DNA of 48,265 nucleotides from Janthinobacterium sp. GW458P (GTDB lineage Bacteria; Pseudomonadota; Gammaproteobacteria; Burkholderiales; Burkholderiaceae_D): assembly GCF_002127585.1 (NCBI RefSeq), contig NZ_NEGZ01000027.1, positions 1 to 48,265 of the forward strand, written 5' to 3'. The notes below the pieces were generated by a model. That model saw nothing but the letters and a program-made list of their open reading frames with translations, was not told where the DNA came from and did no database searches. Positions 19,210 to 29,386 of this stretch are shown in pieces (the first letter of the stretch is position 1; each line of letters opens with the position of its first letter). The translations under genes and the position numbers were made by a program.

Positions 19210-19625
19210 TCGACGGCCAGGCGCTCGCCGGCGCGCCGCGCCTTCAGCTGCGCCGCATTGCGGGTTTTATCACCGGCGCCGACGGCGTCCTGCGCCGCCC
19301 ATTTCTGCTCAAGGCGCAGCTGGGCGCAGTGCTTGTCATATATTTCCTTCTGCCTGGCGGCCCGCTCGCGCGCCTGGTCTTCCAGCTGCTCGCGCTGCCT
19401 GCGCGCCGATTCCAGCTGGCTGGCCACCCGCTCCTGGCGCGTGGCCGCGCCCTTGTCGACGGCGGCCGGTGGCGGCGGCACTTCGATGATCTGCAGCTGC
19501 CCGTCCGTGCACGGCGTTTCGCTGTAGCTGGTCTGGCCGTCCTTCACGCATTTGTAGACGCCCTGCGCGCTGGCGGAGCCGGCCAGCAAGGCCATGGCGC
19601 AGAGCAGGATGGACGGCGCTTTCAC
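19197..19625 (-). CDS. DUF4124-type secreted small protein
   Basis: A 142-residue protein with a clear signal peptide (MKAPSILLCAMALLAGSASAQ). A short DUF4124 module follows (GVYKCVKDGQTSYSETPC, with two cysteines). Next comes a Pro stretch and a highly charged, probably coiled-coil region (VASQLESARRQREQLEDQARERAARQKEIYDKH). A final cysteine sits next to the C-terminus (ECLN). It presumably acts in the periplasm; its function is unknown. The start is GTG, overlapping the preceding dehydrogenase stop by 4 bp (GTGA), which implies translational coupling. Confidence 0.8.
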   Translation of the reverse strand: MKAPSILLCAMALLAGSASAQGVYKCVKDGQTSYSETPCTDGQLQIIEVPPPPAAVDKGAATRQERVASQLESARRQREQLEDQARERAARQKEIYDKHCAQLRLEQKWAAQDAVGAGDKTRNAAQLKARRAGERLAVECLN

Positions 19626-21048
19626 AGGATTTTCCCCGGATTCATGATGTTTTGCGGGTCCAGCGCCTGCTTCACGGCGCGCATCAGCCGCAGTTCCAGC
19701 GGCGACTTGTAGTGGGCGAGATCGGCCTTTTTCAGGGCGCCGATGCCGTGTTCTGCCGAAATCGAGCCGCCAAAGCTGTCCACCCGGTCATGCACGATGC
19801 GGTTGATGGCGTCCTGGTTGGACAGGAATACCGTGTCCGTCATGCCGGCTGGCGGCGCCACGTTGTAATGCAGGTTGCCGTCGCCCAGGTGGCCGAAGCA
19901 CACGAGCTGGCAGCCGGGGAAGGCTGACTCAAGGGCCGCATCCGCGACGGCGATGAAGTCGGCGATGCGGGAAATCGGCAGCGAGATATCGTGCTTGATG
20001 TTCTTGCCCGCCTGCGCCTGCGCCAGCGGAATATGTTCGCGCAGCTGCCACAGGCCTTCGGACTGCGCCACGGAGCTGGCGACGACGGCGTCGGCGATCA
20101 ACTCTTCTTCCAGGGCCGCGCCGATGCTCGCTTCCAGCAGTTCCACGGCGTGCGCCTCGGACTGGCTGCTGGACAGCTCGAGCAGCACATACTGGCCGTG
20201 CTGCTGCGCGAAAGGGCGCGGCAGCTGGGGGAACTGCTCGGCTACCAGTTGCAAACAATACTGCGACATCAGTTCAAATCCCGTCAGGCTGGCGCCGCAA
20301 TGGTCTTGCATCAGGCTTAACAAGCGCAGGGCGTGGGCGGGCGAGTCCATGGCGGCCAGCGCCGTGATGCAGGCCTTCGGCTGCGGATACAGTTTCATGA
20401 CCGCGCCGGTAATGACCCCCAGGGTGCCTTCAGCGCCGATGTAGAGGTCGCGCAAGTCGTAGCCGGTATTGTCCTTGCGCAAACCGCGCAAGCCGCTCCA
20501 GATCTCGCCCTGCGGCGTGACCACTTCCAGGCCCAGGCACAGCTCGCGCGTATTGCCGTAGCGCAAGACGGCCGTGCCGCCCGCGTTGGTGGCCAGGTTG
20601 CCCCCGATGGTGCAGCTGCCTTCGGCCGCCAGCGACAAGGGGAACAAACAGCCGGCGGCGGCCGCCGCTTCCTGGATGGTTTGCAGGATGCAGCCGGCGT
20701 CGACCGTGATGGTGCGGTTGACGGGGTCGAGCGCGCGGATGGCGTTCAGGCGCGCCAGCGACAGCACGACGGCCGTGCCGGCCGCGTCGGGAATGCTGCC
20801 CAGCACCAGGCCCGTATTGCCGCCCTGCGGCACGACGGGAATCTTCCATTGCGCGCAGGCGCGCAGCACGCCGGCCACTTCGTCCACGCTGGCGGGACGC
20901 AGCACGGCCAGCGCCTTGCCCGTAAACCGGTCGCGCCAGTCGGTGAGGAAGGGTGCCATGTCGGCATGCTCGGTGAGGACGTAGCTGCCGCCCAGCAGGG
21001 CGCGGCAGGCGGCGAGGAAGTCGGCTTGGTCATGCATGGGCTGTAGAC

Positions 21049-21052
<4 letters not shown>
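19622..21052 (-). CDS. FAD-linked oxidoreductase, GlcD/D-2-hydroxyacid dehydrogenase family
   Basis: A VAO-type flavoprotein of 476 residues, probably oxidising a D-2-hydroxyacid such as D-lactate, glycolate or D-2-hydroxyglutarate. The FAD-binding half carries VVPQGGNTGLV (about residue 74), SCTIGGNLATNAGG and IGAEGTLGVITGA. The C-terminal cap domain has GHLGDGNLHYNV with the metal- or substrate-binding histidines, and ends with the family motif SISAEHGIGALKK...LMRAVKQALDPQNIMNPGK. The start at 21052 overlaps the DUF2069 stop (ATGA); an alternative Met lies five codons in. The exact substrate is not resolved from sequence. Confidence 0.88.
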
Positions 21053-22109
<1,057 letters not shown>

Positions 22110-22134
22110 TCATGGCGCCGTTCTGATTTTGCAC

Positions 22135-23511
22135 ATGTTTTCAAAATATATATTCCCCATCTTTCAATACCTGTGGCGCGCCCTGAGCATGGGACTGGCC
22201 GCCGTGCGCGGCCTGACCTGGTCCGAAACGCGCGACCTGCTGCAGTTCGCGCGCCGCCGCGTGCGCGAGGAGAGCCTGCCGCAGGTGGCCGGCAGCCTGA
22301 CGTTCGCCACCGTGTTCGCGCTGGTGCCCCTGCTCACGCTGGCGCTGGCCATTTTCACCACCTTCCCCCTGTTTAATACCTTCCGCCACGCGCTGGAAGA
22401 CTATTTCGTGCAAAGCGTGATGCCCAAGGGCATCTCGAACACCATCCTCGGTTATTTGACGACATTTGCCTCGAAGGCCACGCGCTTGTCGGCCATCGGC
22501 GCGGGCGCCCTGATCGTCACGTCGGTAGGCATGATGGGCTTGATCGAGCGCGTCTTCAACCGCATCTGGCGCGTGCGCCAGGAACGCCGCTGGACCAAGC
22601 GTTTGCTTGTCTACTGGGCCATCGTCACCCTGGGCCCGCTGCTGGTGGGCGTGTCGCTGACGGTGACGTCGCGCGTCTTCATGGCCACCAGCGGCGTGGT
22701 GGGCGCCGTGCCTTTCCTCGGCGCCGTGTTTTATACGCTGGTGTCGGTCGGCCTGACCATGCTGGCCTTCACCTTGCTGTACATCGCCGTGCCGAACCGC
22801 GACGTGGACTGGCGCGACGCGGCCTGGGGCGGCTTGCTGGCAGCGCTGGCCTTTGAGGTGGCGAAACGCGGCTTCGGCGAGTTCATCCAGGAATTTCCCA
22901 CGTATTCGCGCATCTACGGCGCACTGGCCGCCTTGCCGCTTTTCCTCGTGTGGATATACCTGAGCTGGATGATCACGCTGGTGGGCGCCTTGCTGGTGGC
23001 GGCGCTGCCCGTCGTGAAATACGAGCGCTGGTGGTACGAGGCGGCGCCCGGCAGCGAATTCGTCGACGCCGTCGCCATCCTGAAAGTGCTGCACCGCGCC
23101 TGCCACTGCGCCGACTCGGCCCTGGTGGGCGCGGCCGAGATCCGCCGCAGCACGCGCCTGGGCTTCGAGGAAATGGAAACCCTGCTCGACAAGATGGTGC
23201 AGCAGGGCTGGGTGGGACGAGTCAACGTGGATGGCGCCGTGCGCGTGCAGTGGGGCAAGCGCGTGGCCGACAGTTCCGACCACTGGGTCTTGCTGGGCAA
23301 CGTCAACCGCATTACGCTGGCCGACGTCTACCGCCTGTTCGTCTTCGGCGGCATGCGCGTGAACTCCGGCTATCCGGCCGGCTCCACCAACGAGCGCGAC
23401 ATCAAGGCGGCGGAAGAGGCTGCCGCGCTGGCCGCGCAGGTGGAAAACGCCGTGGAGCAGGGACTGGGCCTGAGCCTGGCGCAGCATTTCGGGGAAGTGC
23501 GCTGCAATTGA
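22135..23511 (+). CDS. YihY-family inner-membrane protein
   Basis: A 458-residue membrane protein. The first ~290 residues match the YihY family (once mislabelled RNase BN), with LPQVAGSLTFATVFALVPLLTLALAIF and about six transmembrane segments, ending at YLSWMITLVGALLVAAL. The remaining ~160 residues are cytoplasmic, include a winged-helix-like segment (about 305-375: AILKVLHRACHCADSALVGAAEIRRS) and end with an Ala-rich tail. The molecular function of the family is unsettled. An ATG at 22135 is used; a TTG two codons earlier and an ATG at 22189 are alternatives, and none has a strong ribosome-binding site. It is divergent from wrbA. Confidence 0.85.
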   Translation: MFSKYIFPIFQYLWRALSMGLAAVRGLTWSETRDLLQFARRRVREESLPQVAGSLTFATVFALVPLLTLALAIFTTFPLFNTFRHALEDYFVQSVMPKGISNTILGYLTTFASKATRLSAIGAGALIVTSVGMMGLIERVFNRIWRVRQERRWTKRLLVYWAIVTLGPLLVGVSLTVTSRVFMATSGVVGAVPFLGAVFYTLVSVGLTMLAFTLLYIAVPNRDVDWRDAAWGGLLAALAFEVAKRGFGEFIQEFPTYSRIYGALAALPLFLVWIYLSWMITLVGALLVAALPVVKYERWWYEAAPGSEFVDAVAILKVLHRACHCADSALVGAAEIRRSTRLGFEEMETLLDKMVQQGWVGRVNVDGAVRVQWGKRVADSSDHWVLLGNVNRITLADVYRLFVFGGMRVNSGYPAGSTNERDIKAAEEAAALAAQVENAVEQGLGLSLAQHFGEVRCN

Positions 23512-23631
23512 CGGGCCCGGGCGGTGCGCGCGCTGCCTGCATCTGCCCCGCGCGATAGCGACGCATGTCATAGACTGGTCACCGAAGGCCGGTAAGCTTT
23601 CCTCTCCATTCATCTTGTAGAGGAAGCAAAT

Positions 23632-25029
23632 ATGCGTTGTCATTTGAGCGGTTTGAATTGGTGCCGCGGCTTGGCCATCGTGATGGTCAGCGGCATGCTG
23701 GCTGCCTGCGGCGGCAGTTCCTCTGCAGCTCCCGACGCGGTGCCCAAGGAGGGGGAGGGACTGCCGCACCAGCTTGTCGGCTGGGCAGCGTTGCCTGACA
23801 CGGCGCGCTGGCCGGGGCCGATTTCCGGACAGTTCACGGCCGCGGCGCTTGGCGTCAGCCCGCCGTTTGCCAATGGCGTGCCGATTCCTGGCTTTTCCGC
23901 TCTGCTGAGGAATGACGACGGCAACTGGACTGCCATGGCCGACAATGGCTACGGCGCCAAGGGCAATTCGGCCGATTTCGTGCTCGGCCTGTATAACGTC
24001 AGCATCAACTTCCGCACGGATGCAGACGCCAGCAAGACGCCGGGCAGCATCAAGATCAACAGCTTCCTGGCCTTCAACGACGCCAGGGGTTTCTTAAACG
24101 ACGGCAAGGGCGTCGATCTGAAAATCACGGCCGACTATGTCAACTACCCGAGCAACACCTCCGGCGGGCTGGTCTTTTCCGACAGCGGTATCGCCGTCGA
24201 TGCGCGCATTCGCGCGGGCCGCCTGCTGACCGGTTTTGACTTCGACATTGAATCGCTCGCGCGCGCCGCCGATGGCACTTACTTCGTGGGCGAGGAGTTC
24301 GGTCCGTATATCTTGCACTTCGACAAAAACGGCACGCTCATGGGCGATCCTGTTCCCCATCCCTTCCTGCGCAGCCCGGCCAATCCGGAAGTGCTGGCCA
24401 AGGGCACCAGCATCACCCTGTCAGGCAGCCGCGGCTTCGAAAGCCTGGCCTATAACGCCGACCGCAGCCTGCTCTACGCGGTGCCGGAAGCGGCGCCAAG
24501 CGACCCATCGCTGCGGCCCGTTGCCGCGGACGAGCGCTACCTGAACATCTTCGAGTTCGACCCCGCCGCCATGCGCTACACGGGCAAGAACCTCGTGTAC
24601 CGCAAGGATGGCGCGGCCAAGGATAATGGCGTCGTGATCGGCGACATGAGCAATGTCGGCGGCAGCAAGTTCGTGCTGATCGAGCGCGACGGCTTCTGGG
24701 GCACCAAGGCCGTGATCAAGCGCCTGTACCTGGTCGACCTGAAGGAGAAAGAGGCTGATGGCGCCCTCAGGAAAACGCTGCTGGTGGACTTGCTGAACAT
24801 CGCCGACCCCAAAGGCATCGGCGGGCAGGCGAGCAATATGCCCGTGGGTAAGTTCAGCATGCCTTTCGACTCGGTGGAGAGCGTTGAAGTCCTCGATGCC
24901 CACACGCTGGTCGTGGCAATTGACACGAACTACCCCGGTGAAGACGGCCGCAAGCCAGGCAAGCCGGACGATACCGAAGTCATTACCCTGCGTTTTGACA
25001 AGGCGCTGTTCGATCGCTCCGTCAAGTAA
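23632..25029 (+). CDS. Esterase-like-activity-of-phytase domain lipoprotein
   Basis: A 465-residue lipoprotein: the signal ends in the lipobox MLAACGGSS, with lipidated Cys near residue 26. The body matches the phytase-like domain, a probable beta-propeller (PF13449 type). Recognisable parts are FSALLRNDDGNWTAMADNGYG, DIESLARAADGTYFVGEEFGPYILHFDKNG, SRGFESLAYNADRSLLYAVPE, and DSVESVEVLDAHTLVVAIDTNYP. These proteins are thought to hydrolyse phosphate or other esters at the cell surface, but the substrate is not known. A perfect Shine-Dalgarno (AGAGGAAG) precedes the ATG by about 6 bases. No partner gene is obvious; it is flanked by an unrelated membrane gene and a convergent operon. Confidence 0.85.
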   Translation: MRCHLSGLNWCRGLAIVMVSGMLAACGGSSSAAPDAVPKEGEGLPHQLVGWAALPDTARWPGPISGQFTAAALGVSPPFANGVPIPGFSALLRNDDGNWTAMADNGYGAKGNSADFVLGLYNVSINFRTDADASKTPGSIKINSFLAFNDARGFLNDGKGVDLKITADYVNYPSNTSGGLVFSDSGIAVDARIRAGRLLTGFDFDIESLARAADGTYFVGEEFGPYILHFDKNGTLMGDPVPHPFLRSPANPEVLAKGTSITLSGSRGFESLAYNADRSLLYAVPEAAPSDPSLRPVAADERYLNIFEFDPAAMRYTGKNLVYRKDGAAKDNGVVIGDMSNVGGSKFVLIERDGFWGTKAVIKRLYLVDLKEKEADGALRKTLLVDLLNIADPKGIGGQASNMPVGKFSMPFDSVESVEVLDAHTLVVAIDTNYPGEDGRKPGKPDDTEVITLRFDKALFDRSVK

Positions 25030-25102
25030 GGACGCCCCTGGCCGGCAACGGCGCGCCATGTTGCCGGCCGGGTGCAATATCAGCAGACGGGCTGGCAAGC
25101 CG

Positions 25103-27115
25103 TCACAGCAGCACCGGCCGCAGGGTCGCCTGCAAGGCCGCCTTGCTGAACGCGGCTGCGTCCTGCGCCCGCACCACGCCCAGATAATACGTGTCTTCGC
25201 CACCGTGCATGTTGACCAGGCGCAGATGATGGGGCGCCAGGTGGGCGGCGATGGCGGCCAGGCCGTCGGCCATCGCGTCGCCATCCTTGCGCTCCGTCCA
25301 GGCAAAATCGCGCAGTGCTGGCAGGCCGATATGCTGGGCGATGCGCGGCACTTCATCGACGGCTTTCCAGTCCAGGGTGGTGCCGTGGCCCAGCGCATCG
25401 GCGGCCGTGGACCAGAGCAGGAAGAAACAGGCCGCCTCGGGCGTATCGCCTTCGTATTCCTCTTCCGGGTCGTCTTCCGCCAGCTCTTCCAGGGTGATGT
25501 CCACGCAGCGCGCGGCCAGTGCCGCATCGCCCAGCAAGAGCATCGCGGCCAGGGCGCGCAGCTGCTCGCGGTCGGCCTGTGCCAGGATCTGCGCCGGCGT
25601 AAAGCTGCGGCGCTTGGCGGCCTGTTTCTCGGGCTTTTGCTTGCCCAGCCCCATGGCCTCGCTCAACTGGGCCGCGATGGCCGCCTTGAAGTTTTCCACC
25701 GTGTCGAACTGTTCCAGCAACTGGCCCGCGAAATCCATGCTCCAGGCCATGCCATCGTTGACCACGTATAAAAAGTCGCTTTGCACGGCCACGCCGCGCA
25801 GATGGTGGGCGGGCGGATACAAGGGCGTAAACGCCGGTTTTCCGTCCAGGGCCAGCATGCACGCGAGGCCCTGCGCATCGATGGCGAAGATCAGGTTCTT
25901 GCGCAATTTGGGCGGCGACGAGGTGGTGGCGCAGTCGATGGCTTCGTACTGGCAGGGCGCCAGCAGCTCGCCCTGGCTATTGATCAGCCCAAACAGGAAG
26001 CGCCCGGCCACGCGCTGGCTGACGATGGCGATTTTTTTCTTCGTGCCGAAATCCTGCACGGAGCAGTAAGCGGGCGGCACGATAACCTTGCCCATCTTGT
26101 CGATCACGCCATGCACATTGCGCCTGTCGTCATCGTTTGTCTCGCCTGTCTGGCGCTCGATGTCGATCAAGCCGTCGTCGCGCTGGCACATGTTATCCAC
26201 CCTGTCGATGAGCGGCGCGCCGTCGGGCAGGCGCAGCAAGCGGCTGGCGCCGTCCAGGGCGATTTGCTGTACCAGATGGGGGCTGATGACGTACAGGGCG
26301 CCGGGGGACGGCGGCAGCACCACCGTGCCGTTGAGGTCCAGCACGCCGTGTGCATCGGGGGCGTCCGCCGTGGCAAAGGTGATCCATCCATCGTCCGCGT
26401 AGTAAACGCCCAGCTCCACATAGCGCTGCGACAGCGGCACGATCCAGCGGCCATAGGGCGTGACCAGGCCGGTGACGTCCGGTTCAGCGGCGGCGCTGAC
26501 TGCATAGCACAGCGCGTCCTCCTCCCATCCCATCACTTCCAGGCCTTGCAGGAAAGGCAGTGCGTCCGCGCCGAGTTCCTCGACATCGGCCAGCTGCGCC
26601 TCGACCGTGGCCGACCAGTAGCCGGTGGCGGGCGAGGCGGCGCCGGCGGCCAGCAGGGGCGCCAGCGCTGCCTTGTCGCCGCGCAGCAGGGCGGCATGCA
26701 GGGCGTGCGCTTCGGCGCGCAGGGCGTCGAGTCCGGCCGCGTATTCCGGCGTGCCGATATCGTGGGGGATCAGCTGCACGCAATCGAGGATCAGCCACGG
26801 CTGGCCGCCCGCCAGCAGGCTGCTGATGGCGCCGCGCGCGACGATGGCGGCCGCGTCGCGCGGCCGGTCCATGAGCGTGGATAATGCTTGCCAGCTCGCC
26901 TGCGCCTGCGCCATCGGCGCGGCCAGCACGCAGGGGCAGTCTTCGCCATCGCCGTAGATGGGCCAGGCGACGGCTTGCGTGCCGGCGCCGATGAGCAGCT
27001 TGAACAGCACGGGCACGTCCAGCCGCCATTCAGCCAAGCCCGTGATCGTCTCGGTGTCGAAGCCGTCCTGGCCGGGTAAGAATGCGGTACTGAACAGGGC
27101 TGCGGTATTGATCAT
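25103..27115 (-). CDS. Large WG-repeat-like protein of unknown function
   Basis: A 670-residue soluble protein without signal peptide or membrane segment. The middle holds short beta repeats of the WG type: GLVTPYGRWIVPLSQRY (about 215), GVLDLNGTVVLPPSPG (about 255), GVIDKMGKVIVPPAY (about 335) and FGLINSQGELLAPCQY (about 375). The N-terminal ~200 residues are Ala-rich and helical. The C-terminal ~170 residues form a distinct block with a very acidic stretch (LEELAEDDPEEEYEGD) and RLVNMHGGEDTYYLGVV at the end. It is the last gene of the metY run, 29 bp after the PoNi-like gene. I do not recognise a specific family beyond the WG repeats. It may be a toxin-immunity or surface-recognition accessory (inference). 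Confidence 0.65.
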   Translation of the reverse strand: MINTAALFSTAFLPGQDGFDTETITGLAEWRLDVPVLFKLLIGAGTQAVAWPIYGDGEDCPCVLAAPMAQAQASWQALSTLMDRPRDAAAIVARGAISSLLAGGQPWLILDCVQLIPHDIGTPEYAAGLDALRAEAHALHAALLRGDKAALAPLLAAGAASPATGYWSATVEAQLADVEELGADALPFLQGLEVMGWEEDALCYAVSAAAEPDVTGLVTPYGRWIVPLSQRYVELGVYYADDGWITFATADAPDAHGVLDLNGTVVLPPSPGALYVISPHLVQQIALDGASRLLRLPDGAPLIDRVDNMCQRDDGLIDIERQTGETNDDDRRNVHGVIDKMGKVIVPPAYCSVQDFGTKKKIAIVSQRVAGRFLFGLINSQGELLAPCQYEAIDCATTSSPPKLRKNLIFAIDAQGLACMLALDGKPAFTPLYPPAHHLRGVAVQSDFLYVVNDGMAWSMDFAGQLLEQFDTVENFKAAIAAQLSEAMGLGKQKPEKQAAKRRSFTPAQILAQADREQLRALAAMLLLGDAALAARCVDITLEELAEDDPEEEYEGDTPEAACFFLLWSTAADALGHGTTLDWKAVDEVPRIAQHIGLPALRDFAWTERKDGDAMADGLAAIAAHLAPHHLRLVNMHGGEDTYYLGVVRAQDAAAFSKAALQATLRPVLL

Positions 27116-27144
27116 TGATATTTATCTAAAAGTAAACGGGGCAT

Positions 27145-28554
27145 TCAGGGCGTGGGCGGCATCACCCAGTGGGCCAGCGCGCTGCGCTCTAGGCCAAGGT
27201 GCTTGGCCACGGCGGCTGCCTCGAAGGCCCACAGGCCGTAATAGCCGCCCAGGCCTTGCGCGCGCAAATGGCCGTTGAACCAGTCTTCGTGCACCAGCGC
27301 GCCATGCCAGCGGGCCAGGTAGTGCCGCAGGTGTTCGAGTCGCTGCGCTGGGTCGTCCGCGTCCAGGCACTCGAACAGGGCGGAATAGGGTTCGGCGAAA
27401 TACCATTCGTCGACGGCGGGACGCTGCGCATCGATGGTCGACAGCAGCGCCTCAACCACGCCGTCTTCGCCATCGAAGGCCGTCTGCAGGGCGGCCAGGC
27501 GCTTGGCCAGGTCGTGGCGGCCGAACAGCAGGGCCGCGCCCAGCAACTGCAGGTTGCGCGCGTAATCCGTCAATTGTTCGAAATCAAAGGCGGGCAAGGC
27601 ATCGTCATCGTAGGCGGCGGCCAGGGCCGCGCGCGCCGTTTCGCAGGCGGCGACGGCCGCTTCCAGCGCCGTCTCCACGTCAGGCAAGGGCAGGCCGGCC
27701 GTGTAGCGCAGCGAGAATATCTGGTAAGCCACGCTGGCGGCGGCGCACGCCCAGTAGGCGTCATCGCCGCCATCGATTTCCGCCTGTGCCTGCGCGCGTC
27801 CGTAGGCGGCCAGCAGGACGTCAAGATAGGCCAGGTTGCGGGCAAAATCGAAGGGGGTAGCGAAAGGCGCGGGCGGCGTCTGGCGCGGCGCGTGGGGCCA
27901 CGGTTCCTGCGCTGGCAGACAGACATCGGCGCATTCGCGCTGGATGGCCCAGTCGGCGAAGATTTGCTGCAAATATGCCGCCGTCTCGTCGTCGTGGGCG
28001 ATGGCGCCGGCGCCCACCAGGGTCGTGCCCAGCAGGGTGTAGCCTGGAAAGCGGCTGCTTTCGTAGGCGATGGTGGTCACGCTCTGGATGGCCTTGCCGT
28101 CGCTCAGGTCGCGCACGCGGAAGTACACATCGTCCCAGCCCGCCAGCGGCGGCGCTGGCGCTTCGTTCGGCAGGGTGCTCCAGCTGCCGTCCGCCTGCTC
28201 TTCATAGGCGTCGAGCAGTTCGTCCAGGCCTCCGGGGCGGTCGATGCGGTTGTTGGCATCGTATTGCAGGCCCAGTTCGGCCGCAAACGCGGCCGCGTGG
28301 CGGCCCGCGAAGACCAGGTACTGGGCGTTCAGGGTGCCGACCAGCAGGTCGCTCGCCTGGCCCGCCACTGTCAGCGCCTGCGGCAGCCGGAACCAGTGGT
28401 GGCCGGGGATGCCGGCCATGGGGCCGTTTTCGTCCGCCTGCGGGTTATTGAAACGCAGCTGTTGCAGCCAGTTGTAGCGTTCATGCCGCTCCGCCTCCGT
28501 GCCGCTGCCGCGGCCGGTCAATTCATCGAACAGGGTATTCAACAACATGTGCAT
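27145..28554 (-). CDS. PoNi (DUF1911)-like protein, possible immunity protein
   Basis: A 469-residue soluble protein. The final third is helical and ends with HEDWFNGHLRAQGLGGYYG followed by LWAFEAAAVAKHLGLERSAL (about 438-460). That pattern of GYY-x-W-x-FEAAAxxKxxGL is the hallmark of the DUF1911 domain of PoNi proteins, which neutralise PoNe DNase toxins of type VI or VII secretion. The N-terminal ~230 residues are unlike that family and contain a mixed alpha/beta region with an Asp-rich loop. It has a good ribosome-binding site (AGGA) before the ATG and lies 18 bp after the hydrolase stop. No PoNe toxin is next to it, so an orphan immunity gene or a repurposed domain are both possible. Confidence 0.55.
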   Translation of the reverse strand: MHMLLNTLFDELTGRGSGTEAERHERYNWLQQLRFNNPQADENGPMAGIPGHHWFRLPQALTVAGQASDLLVGTLNAQYLVFAGRHAAAFAAELGLQYDANNRIDRPGGLDELLDAYEEQADGSWSTLPNEAPAPPLAGWDDVYFRVRDLSDGKAIQSVTTIAYESSRFPGYTLLGTTLVGAGAIAHDDETAAYLQQIFADWAIQRECADVCLPAQEPWPHAPRQTPPAPFATPFDFARNLAYLDVLLAAYGRAQAQAEIDGGDDAYWACAAASVAYQIFSLRYTAGLPLPDVETALEAAVAACETARAALAAAYDDDALPAFDFEQLTDYARNLQLLGAALLFGRHDLAKRLAALQTAFDGEDGVVEALLSTIDAQRPAVDEWYFAEPYSALFECLDADDPAQRLEHLRHYLARWHGALVHEDWFNGHLRAQGLGGYYGLWAFEAAAVAKHLGLERSALAHWVMPPTP

Positions 28555-28572
28555 CTATCCTAAAAAAAGCGT

Positions 28573-29385
28573 TCATGCCGCTGCCGTTTGCGCAAACGCA
28601 AACAGCGCGTCGAGCACGGCGTCCGGCTGCTCGGCCATCAATTCATGTCCGCTGTCGACCTGCACCACCGTGCCATGCGCGATGGCCGCTGTCAGCAGCC
28701 GGGTCGACTTGGGCGGCGTCATCATGTCGCGCGCGCCGAAAATGAATAAAGTCGGGCAGTGTACCGAAGCGGCGGCGATTTCGCCGTTCGCGTAGGCATT
28801 GCAGGCAAAAAAATCCGTATGAAACACGTGATCGGGGTTGAGGGCGGCGATGCGCTGCTTCAGGCGCCGCGCGCCGCCCATGGCGTAAAAGCCGGGGCCG
28901 GGAAACGACGGCTTTTGCGCGATCGACGAGTGCGACCAGATATTGACCATGTCGATGGCCGCCTGTTCATCGTTGAGCGACGTTTCCAGCAGGGCCGGCG
29001 AGACTTTCATCGGATAGGTGGCGCCCAGCATGGCCAGGTGGCTGACGCGATCCGGCGCCAGGTGCGCCGCTTCCAGCGCGATCAGTGAGCCCATGCTGTG
29101 GCCGATGAGCATGGCCCTGGCCGCGCCGGCGGTGTCCAGCACGGCCAGGACCCAGCGCGCCAGTTCTGCGACAGTATCCTTTGCCGCGCCGCCGCTGCGG
29201 CCGTGGCCCGGCAAGTCGACGGCCAGCACATTCCAGCCGTGGTGGGCGAAATAGCGCGTCTGCAGGGCCCATACGCTATGGTCATTCTGCGCGCCGTGGA
29301 TGAAGACGGCCGTGGGTTGATTGGGATCAAACGCTTTGCCGCCCGTGTAGCAGTAGGCCGCGGTGTTGTCGATGGTGAGCAGCAT
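28573..29385 (-). CDS. Alpha/beta-fold hydrolase
   Basis: A 270-residue serine hydrolase of the alpha/beta fold. The oxyanion region is AVFIHGAQNDHSVW, and the nucleophile elbow is GHSMGS (Ser about 96). The probable acid is in FGARDMMTP and the base in DSGHELMAEQPD. There is no signal peptide, so it should be cytoplasmic. Substrate is unknown; related proteins include homoserine-acetyltransferase-like enzymes and carboxylic-ester or haloperoxidase-type hydrolases. It starts one base after the metY stop codon, so co-translation with metY is likely and a link to sulphur amino-acid metabolism is plausible. Confidence 0.85.
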   Translation of the reverse strand: MLLTIDNTAAYCYTGGKAFDPNQPTAVFIHGAQNDHSVWALQTRYFAHHGWNVLAVDLPGHGRSGGAAKDTVAELARWVLAVLDTAGAARAMLIGHSMGSLIALEAAHLAPDRVSHLAMLGATYPMKVSPALLETSLNDEQAAIDMVNIWSHSSIAQKPSFPGPGFYAMGGARRLKQRIAALNPDHVFHTDFFACNAYANGEIAAASVHCPTLFIFGARDMMTPPKSTRLLTAAIAHGTVVQVDSGHELMAEQPDAVLDALFAFAQTAAA

Positions 29386-29386
29386 G

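Noticed and set aside
22135-23511. Ribonuclease BN (rbn)
   Set aside because: The old name for this membrane family was a misassignment; true RNase BN is a metallo-beta-lactamase protein.
22141-23769. 542-residue minus-strand open frame over the YihY-type gene
   Set aside because: The plus strand encodes a clear membrane protein with correct hydrophobic segments; the antisense product has none and no family match.
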